The notes below the pieces were generated by a model. That model had not been told where the DNA came from and ran no database searches. It saw only the letters and a list, made by a program, of their open reading frames with translations. Positions 8,282 to 13,436 of a stretch of 13,436 bases of DNA are shown here, piece after piece. Position 1 is the first letter of the stretch; each line of letters begins with the position of its first letter. The stretch is from Nephromyces sp. MM_2019. Lineage: Eukaryota; Apicomplexa; Aconoidasida; Nephromycida. A program made the position numbers and the translations under genes. Location of the stretch: assembly GCA_015657535.1 (NCBI GenBank), contig JADHZB010000325.1, forward strand, positions 6,339 through 19,774. The letters run 5' to 3'.

Positions 8282-9420
8282 TGCCTACCTCATGTCGTAT
8301 TGACATCCTAATTAGTTATTTGCAGAGAAGTAGATGAAAACGAAGAAGAAGTAGGTGAGAGCGAAGAAGTAGATAAAAGCGTAGAAAACGAAAGAAGAAG
8401 TAGGCAAAAATGTGAAAGAAACAAACTAAAACACCAAATTAGGAGGCAAAGACCTAGAAGAAACAGGGGAACCACACAAATTAGAAGATCATAGCGATGA
8501 GGAGGTAAACTTGCGAATCCACAATCCTTTCTCACTATCAGCTCACCTGGAGTGAGAAAGCCCCCGTGATAACGCTACTTCGTTAGATATTCCCTCTCCC
8601 TACAGACTCACCTCCCTCTCTATCATCTTGCTAGTCTTCTTCGACTGAAACCTTTGAGTAGATTTGCTAGAAAAAGTGTGCAAAGAGTGGTGCGCGCTAT
8701 GCAGCATGTATTCTCAAGGTATAAGGCTGAAGCTTTAAAGGTAGAAGATGAGATTATGGGGGGGGTTATGATTAACGAAGGAAGATCTGACTGAAGAGGA
8801 GAAGAATAGGGTGAAAAAGAGTCGAGGAAATAGCGATATAATCAGCTAAAATATGAGAAAGTATACTTCATATTCTATGAAAGGGAAGGGGCAGTGATAG
8901 AGTGGGAGAGAAGCTTCCTTCGTAAAGCTAGGTGAAGGCTGCATCGAGCTGCTTGGCTATGAAAAGTGATGTGACTAGGCTGGTGGGTAGCTTGTGGGGA
9001 GGGAAGGTGTATACACACGCACAGGTGTCTCGGAAGGGGGTATTATGGTTAGTGCAGGAAAAAGTTTGTGAAGAACTATCAAGCTTAACCTAGGGGTGCG
9101 TGTTTGCTAGGGATACAGTGACGGGGGTGTGTGCGAAAACGCACTATTTAGGGGGTTTTCTTTGCTAGTCCACCTCGGAAGGAGGTGGGAAGGGTTAACA
9201 GAGAGCGGCAGCCATACTGAAGGAAATTAGCGAGAGAGTGAGCGTATCTACACCTCCGTGAAGATGAGGTGTAAGAGAACAGCAGAAAAAAAGCCGCACA
9301 CATGCATCAATTTAGGCTAAAGGCTGGCTAAGCTAACAGAGGCTGCAGCGTGAACTAGGGTAAATCATGCTAGTCTCTAGCGTTTATCTCTACTACTGTC
9401 GCACCTACACTAGGATAATC
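8282..9420 (+). other. CA-poor island with broken plus-strand open frames; possible decayed gene
   Basis: This 1.1-kb stretch largely lacks the surrounding CA/TG repeats (one TG-rich bit near 9120). Acceptor-like strings end at 8281, 8325 (TTATTTGCAG) and 8605 (CTCTCCCTACAG). Open plus-strand segments follow each other in changing frames: a Glu-rich one from 8327 (EVDENEEEVGESEEV), one crossing 8450-8555 (containing KLEDHSDEEVNLRIHNPF), one at 8573-8790 (containing RFARKSVQRVVRAMQHVF), one near 8850-8950 (containing KYEKVYFIFYEREGAVIEWE) and one at 8954-9100. A single protein would need several frameshifts and nonsense changes. Best-of-three-frames selection gives such lengths by chance fairly easily, so a decayed gene, an mRNA-like non-coding RNA or nothing at all remain possible. 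No domain recognised. Confidence 0.25.
9131..9188. other. Two neighbouring short hairpins
   Basis: GTGCG-AAAA-CGCAC (9131-9144, 5-bp stem, 4-nt loop) and CCACCTC-GGAAG-GAGGTGG (9170-9188, 7-bp perfect stem, 5-nt loop) lie 25 nt apart inside the CA-poor island. They could belong to a structured RNA, but short perfect hairpins also arise by chance. No known RNA family was recognised. Confidence 0.3.
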
Positions 9421-9459
9421 AAGTCTCTGAGCTTGAGAATATTCAATCTTTGCGAAGAC

Positions 9460-9740
9460 GCGCACACAGAAGTATGATACACGCACACACAGAAGTATGA
9501 AATCTACACAGATATCGCATACACATGTAGATATGAAACACACCTGCAGGCATCAAACGCACACACGGGCATCATAAGGACCCACAGTAGTATTACACAC
9601 ACAAGGGTATCTTACGGACCAACAGGTGTCACACACACCCGCCGGAACCTCCCATAATCACCGGGATCATACACACACTCAGGTGTGACACGCACAGCTA
9701 TCGCACACACCTACAGAGGTATTACACACACACCCATACA
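9460..9740. repeat. Degenerate minisatellite with GGTATYACACAC-type cores
   Basis: A CA run followed by a core such as AGAAGTATGA, CAGGCATCA, AGTATTACAC, GGTATCTTA, AGGTGTCAC or AGAGGTATTACAC recurs about twelve times, roughly every 15-25 nt. The same core flanks the perfect array of intron 3 (near 1207, 1243, 1271 and 1503) and, inverted, resembles the GATATC repeat at 5130-5335. Confidence 0.7.
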
Positions 9741-10139
9741 TAGTAAACTTCACTAATCTATACTAATGCACTGCCCCTGAAATACCAACATAAATTCAAA
9801 GAAGAGGTGTGTGTCTAGTTGCTTCGTACTTCATCTTCGTAGTGCTGTGTGTGTCGTTGCTGCATGCCACACCCTCAGCAGTTTAATTAAAACTAGAGGC
9901 TTAGCCTTCGCTATTCACCTCGTTTTATATGCCTTGCGTATGTTTACATTTTACTTCTTTACTGACTAAGCACACTACGCGAGAATGCTGGCATGTGTGC
10001 GTGCAGGTAAACTTCAGTTATAGCCCTGGATATGTATGCACACGCATATTTGTGTACACACGCCTGACAATTGAAGGTGTACACAAGGCCACGAGCATTA
10101 AAACATGCTTCCTCCAACACGCGCTTAACGCTGCATACT
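9741..10139. other. Mixed unique DNA without a supported gene
   Basis: Mostly unique sequence with a short TG-rich patch (9805-9860). Open frames on both strands (for example 9929-10273 plus, 9959-10171 minus) are around 70-110 codons, rich in Cys/His/Thr, and overlap each other. None has a clear splice context or recognisable motif, so nothing here is called. Confidence 0.4.
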
Positions 10140-10500
10140 CCAAGGGCTTTCCACCACACACAGTCACACACACGCCATCAAGCACACTTCGATCACTAAC
10201 CAGTGCATCTTCCCATATCACACACACCCAGCAATCTTCACCTACACACAGGCCCTCGTCTCTCCCACTCTAGCATGTACACTGGCACACGCCCGCGCAC
10301 ACACCCACCCTCACACGCACACTGTATACACACGCACACACAGTACACACGCATACACACCCTCACGCAGTATACACACACACATGCCCCCGCACACATC
10401 CTCACACACACACTCCAGCATACACCCTCACACGCCACGCACACTCCCGCATACACGCTCACACACCATCACATGCACTCCCACACATATACACACAACC
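10140..10500. repeat. Dense CA-rich simple sequence
   Basis: Nearly continuous CA-rich DNA with C-runs, built from CACACACGC, CACACCC and CATACAC blocks in no strict period. It gives a long Thr/His frame on the plus strand (10203-10694) and a Cys/Val frame on the minus strand, both repeat-derived. Confidence 0.75.
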
Positions 10501-10880
10501 CCCTTGCGAACATATCTTCCCTATCCGATCAAGGAGTAAACCCATCCGGTGAACCGCCCAAATGGCATCCAACATGTTACAGTGCGTTTCGCATTAAAAA
10601 CGCCACACAAACCCCTCACGTACATACTTTCTTTTCAATAATCATCAACCTCCCTCCCTCATCCTCAGCATATAACACACACCACAACTGCTAGATTACC
10701 CTCACTCCTCACACACACAAGCTATTCACATACATAATTTCAGGTGAATACGCACACACGCATAATCGTATATACATAAGCATTTTCGTATATACTCGCA
10801 CACACACTTGTTTTGGCATACGCACACGCATACACACGTATAGCGTTCTCTCGGCATACACACATACACATTTTCACGCA
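10501..10880. other. Short unique stretch followed by CA-rich DNA
   Basis: 10501-10700 is largely unique but shows no open frame with splice support on either strand. 10710-10875 is again CA-rich, with CGCACACAC and CGTATA blocks. No gene supported. Confidence 0.45.
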
Positions 10881-11284
10881 CACTCATTCTCTCTGTGTAT
10901 ATCCATCCATATTTTCGCTGTTTTGAAATTGCTATTTCTCTTGTGCTCAGTCAAACTCCCAGTATCTGTGGAAAACATCATTTTAAGTCTTTGAAATAGT
11001 TTTTTGGCAACATCATCATTAAAAGCCCTCCTCTTGCGTGTGCTAGCGAAGCCACAGGAAACAGAGAAGCGGTGGTTCTGCACACGAACGAAGCAGTAGA
11101 GGGACAGAGATTGTTAAAAACGTCAAAAAGCAAGTAGAGATACCCGTTTTTTAATGAAAAACTTGGATGATTTTTGAGGAAGCACATCAATTTTCTTGGC
11201 ATCTCATGCAGTCCCACTGGTTTGAGATTTTTGCAGGAGGAAGAAGAGAGTTGCTCGATAGGCCTAGCGTGGAGCGGTGCCATT
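10874..11284 (-). other. Possible small minus-strand exons, unrecognised
   Basis: Without CA repeats and with ordinary amino-acid composition. After an acceptor-like CTCCTTTACAG (ending at 11285) an ATG at 11283 opens 101 codons (MAPLHARPIEQLSSSSCKNL...), to 10978. After a second acceptor-like CGTGTGCAG (ending at 11078) another frame continues to a stop at 10874, containing KRRAFNDDVAKKLFQRLK and WMDIHRENECA. A perfect donor GTAAGT begins at 11309, upstream of both. Joining the exon before that donor to either acceptor in its open frame creates TGA, so I could not build a consistent gene. A plus-strand frame (11167-11373) overlaps and competes. Function unknown. Confidence 0.3.
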
Positions 11285-11375
11285 CTGTAAAGGAGAAGGA
11301 GATACTTACCAGCACTGTGTGTGTCCTTTTTGGGGAAAATTACTGGTTTTCCTTATCTCTTGGGAAGAGTTAGGC

Positions 11376-11600
11376 GAGCCATGCACATGTATAAAAGCAC
11401 ACACAAAGATAGAGCCATAAACGCATACAGGCAAATGTAGGCTGATAGACACGCAGATGGAGAGATATACACACAGATAGAGAGATATACAGATTAAGAA
11501 GCATACACAAAGAGTGACACACGCGAACATACAAAGAACCGTTCATAACATTAAAGGAAACACATGCCGATTTCTACAGGCAAGACTCTGATACACAGAG
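11376..11600. repeat. CA-rich DNA with a 20-bp GATA-type duplication
   Basis: Short CA and GATAGA blocks. Two tandem 20-bp copies lie at 11451-11470 and 11471-11490 (ACRCAGATRGAGAGATATAC), differing at two positions. No gene supported. Confidence 0.6.
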
Positions 11601-11601
11601 G

Positions 11602-11609
11602 TATAAAGG
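11602..11609 (+). promoter_or_regulatory. TATA-like box upstream of the DDX60-like gene
   Basis: TATAAAGG on the plus strand, 49 nt before a perfect 5' splice site (11658) and 284 nt before the ATG at 11893. If functional, transcription would begin near 11632 and give a very short non-coding first exon. The placement is suggestive; similar strings occur elsewhere in this window (5467-5475), so it is not proof. Confidence 0.35.
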
Positions 11610-11657
11610 CACCGAAGAGCAAAGGCAATACGAACACACACGCCCACCATCTATAAG

Positions 11658-11892
11658 GTAAGTGTATGCTTTGATGTGGGTGCTGTTTCACACGGATGTG
11701 CCTTCTTTTACTAGTACAAGTGGAATGTAAGCTCTGTTTCTTGTGATGCATAGCTTATGCGCACACATTCCCACAGCTTCGCGCACACACACAGATACGC
11801 TTAGCCAAGCATACACACGAGCTTATCTACGCACACCCATCCTCACATACATCCCTCCACACACATTGATCCACACCCCGACTCCCCCCCAG
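11658..11892 (+). other. Likely 5'UTR intron of the DDX60-like gene
   Basis: A perfect donor AAG|GTAAGT begins at 11658 and a pyrimidine-rich acceptor (CTCCCCCCCCAG) ends at 11892, immediately before the ATG. The 235 nt are CA-rich, like other introns in this window. The sequence before the donor, read in the ATG frame, meets a TAA (about 11604) with no ATG after it, so the upstream exon would be non-coding. The alternative, translation from an in-frame ATG at 11746 through this stretch, would add a Thr/His/Pro-rich leader made of CA repeat, which is less likely. Confidence 0.5.
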
Positions 11893-12604
11893 ATGGAGAA
11901 CGATGACCTAGATATTCTCGGGGATCAATTCGGTGAAGATGACTTCAGGGAGTCTGCCGAAGATATCACCTTAGGAAGCAGAGATATCAGCCTTATGAAC
12001 GAGAATCTAAAGGCTATAAAAGATCCCCAACATAAGCTAATCGAGTGGTTTGCTTCGATACCAAACTTTGAGTGTGATTTAGTCTCAACACTCTCTGGGA
12101 GTTGGCTGTTCTTCGTTAATGGAGAATCCCTCCTCCTTCACTGCTTAGCTGCCCTACAAATCAGTGAAGAAACGCTTCTTGAGGAGGGAATTGAGAGTTT
12201 GCTTGTGTGTTATCAGTTTGAGAGGTTTCTGAGGCTTTTGCAGAATGCTGGAGGGAAGTTTAAGCTAGTCTTTTTCGATGTGTTAAAGCATGGATTTGAA
12301 GATTGTCTGGGAGGTTTTAGCTGGACGCTGAGAGAAGCTGTAGTTCTTCATTGTGAGCTTACGGGTGTGCGTTATCTCTTGTTTAATAGTTGGTATGATG
12401 AAGATTACTCTGCGTGTGTGAGGCGATGGAAGCCAGCCTGTATGTTGCTTGAAGATGGGAGCTCTTTCCTTGAGCTTTGTGATATTCGAGCGAAGGAGGC
12501 GTCGGCTGAGAAGGAAGAAGTGAGAAGTAGACGTGGGTATGGGCTGCTGTTTAATCTAGCGACTTTGGAGGGGAGGATCAGTAATTTGAAGCGGAAATCT
12601 GCAG
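11893..12604 (+). other. Coding exon 1 of the DDX60-like gene
   Basis: 237 full codons plus one base, ATG at 11893 to CTGCAG|GTAGGG. Residues 70-190 hold the strand-helix pattern that fits a PIN-like fold (inference): hydrophobic strand LFFVNG, helices, then KLVFFD, then a second half ending in RRWKPACMLLEDGS. Position 76, where related proteins tend to have Asp after the first strand, is Asn (VNGES). Reading past the donor adds only GRGERGVCVWSLVA before a stop. Confidence 0.75.
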
Positions 12605-13436
12605 GTAGGGGGGAGAGGGGCGTGTGTGTTTGGAGTTTAGTTGCTTAGGGTTAGTTTTTCTATGTTTTTATGTGGAAGTTTACGCTGATTTTTGTTTGTG
12701 GTGCTTGTTCCCCTTAGCGTGGCTTTGAGAAATCTACATCGTAGCTGTTGTGCCCTCCACTGCACTCTCCACCATGCCTGTCATGCCCCCCACCATTTCT
12801 GTCACACCCCCCACCACACCCCCCACCATTGTTGTCACCCCCCCCACCATACCCATCACCATTGCTGTCACACCCCCTACCACATCCCTTACCACGCCCC
12901 CTCCATGCCAACCTGAAATCCGCTCAAACACACACACCCTATAGGTCTAGACAACCCGGATGATAGCACCGAAACTTCTATTCTGGGAGTCCTTCAAACT
13001 CAGCTGCTCTACCTTATATCCAACTGCTTAACGAGGCATTTCTATACTGCTCTCTGCCATAGGATGAATATGAAAGGCAATCGATTCTACGTCTATTCTA
13101 TGAGCACGGACTACGCTGTAAAGCTGCTAGAAAGCGATGGGGAAAGCTTTATCAAAGGCTTGAAGATGCAACCCACAGACACACAAACTGAAGACAAGCA
13201 GCTACGCGCACAGAGCGAACATTTAGAGCTTTTAATCGCATCTTCAACAGATAAAGACAACGAGAAATCCCTCTTCTTAGATATAGGAGATTTGCTCATC
13301 TTTCACTACTGCAAATCTACTGCTCTTTCACTGGAACTTGAAGATGTGGAGGAAGTGCAAATGGCGGATTATTGCCTGTCAATTGGAAAGTTTTTCTTCT
13401 TGGCGAACTTTTATAAGAATCGGCTGAGTTTGGCTG
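11893..13436 (+). CDS. DDX60-like (SKI2-family) RNA helicase, N-terminal part, 3' end beyond the window
   Basis: The model joins 11893-12604 and 12945-13436 with a phase-1 intron, giving 401 residues and an open frame at the window edge. Family assignment is from recalled resemblance to the N-terminal region of DDX60/DDX60L proteins: a hydrophobic strand with a Gly-containing turn (LFFVNGESLLLHCL, residues 72-85), a helix then GGKFKLVFFD (120-129), LREAVVLH (146-153), and LQTQLLYLISN at 254-264 matching a Leu-Gln-Thr-Gln-Leu segment of that family. Residues 1-40 are acidic. The ATP-binding and DEAD/DExH helicase motifs are not in this window and should lie to the right. DDX60-type proteins are large cytoplasmic superfamily 2 helicases related to Ski2, linked in animals to RNA decay and innate sensing; the role in this organism is unknown. 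The start at 11893 sits directly after a CCCAG acceptor. Confidence 0.72.
12605..12944 (+). other. Intron of the DDX60-like gene with a C-rich repeat
   Basis: 340 nt, phase 1, from GTAGGGGGGAG to CACCCTATAG. Both flanks are open and in frame with each other. The second half (about 12765-12905) is a degenerate C-rich minisatellite. Open frames here (such as Thr/Pro-rich or His-rich stretches) derive from that repeat. Confidence 0.75.
12765..12905. repeat. C-rich degenerate minisatellite
   Basis: Units of about 21-33 bp built from CACCATT, CTGTCACA and runs of 5-10 C recur about six times on the plus strand, ending some 40 nt before the 3' splice site. In the transcript the tract is C-rich; the opposite strand has several G-runs of five or more. 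Confidence 0.75.
12945..13436 (+). other. Coding exon 2 of the DDX60-like gene, open to the window edge
   Basis: Taking the split codon G|GT, the plus strand is open for 164 codons without a stop, beginning LDNPDDSTETSILGVLQTQL and ending in a partial codon at base 13436. Composition is ordinary, with alternating strand and helix segments (GNRFYVYSMSTDYAVKL; KSLFLDIGDLLIFHYC; GKFFFLANFYKNRLSLA). The exon has no ATG-bounded frame of its own on the plus strand that matches it, so it depends on the splice model. Minus-strand frames over it (13111-13299) are shadows. Confidence 0.78.

Noticed and set aside
8308..8535. Hydrophobic 75-codon minus-strand frame resembling a membrane protein
   Set aside because: It starts with GTG and is the antisense of a purine-rich GAAGAA stretch, which always reads as Leu/Phe/Ser.
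10203..10694. 163-codon His/Thr/Pro-rich plus-strand frame
   Set aside because: Mostly translation of dense CA-rich repeat; the non-repeat end is short and lacks splice support.
12692..12963. Thr/Pro- or His-rich frames on plus and Gly-rich frames on minus
   Set aside because: They are translations of the C-rich minisatellite in the intron of the DDX60-like gene.
1..13436. tRNA or rRNA genes
   Set aside because: I looked for the conserved tRNA B-box-like string and paired arms and for rRNA core sequences, and found none.

Overview
The window is nuclear DNA of a eukaryote. Coding sequence is split by spliceosomal-type introns (GT..AG, about 340-875 nt), and everything between exons is filled with CA/TG microsatellites and degenerate CA-rich minisatellites. 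No bacterial features (operons, Shine-Dalgarno sites) are present. The Glu/Gly- and Ser-rich low-complexity proteins and medium-length introns would fit a protist with a repeat-rich genome (an alveolate is one possibility), but the sequence does not fix the lineage.

Two divergently oriented genes are well supported, and both run off the window. On the minus strand, from about 4898 to the left edge, lies a four-exon coiled-coil protein gene (exons 4898-3225, 2670-2545, 2003-1893, 1017-1; all three introns phase 0; at least 976 residues). The long left-edge exon of 339 codons has no stop and no start codon inside the window, so it is easily missed. On the plus strand, from 11893 to the right edge, are the first two coding exons of a protein resembling the N-terminal region of DDX60-type (SKI2-like superfamily 2) RNA helicases; the helicase core would lie to the right. 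A TATA-like box, a perfect AG|GTAAGT donor and a CCCCCAG acceptor immediately before the ATG suggest a non-coding first exon and a 5'UTR intron.

The roughly 7 kb between the two starts (4899-11892) is mostly repeats: TG-rich GATATC repeats (5130-5335), a purine-only minisatellite (5640-5925), CA-rich DNA (5985-7130), a 30-bp CTTAAG repeat (7941-8085), GGTATYACACAC-type repeats (9460-9740) and CA-rich DNA (10140-10500). Between these are islands without CA repeats (7140-7400, 8280-9420, 10880-11375) with short open frames and splice-like signals. They may hold exons of small genes, non-coding RNA or gene remnants, but open frames of their length are close to chance expectation, so they are given low confidence.

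The most striking structure is inside intron 3 of the coiled-coil gene: twelve perfect tandem copies of a 16-bp unit that, on the transcribed strand, each spell a consensus-like 3' splice site (GTGTGTGCAG|GAAT). A single copy of the same 14-nt string lies just upstream of that gene's start codon. No tRNA, rRNA, CRISPR array or recognisable transposase was seen.
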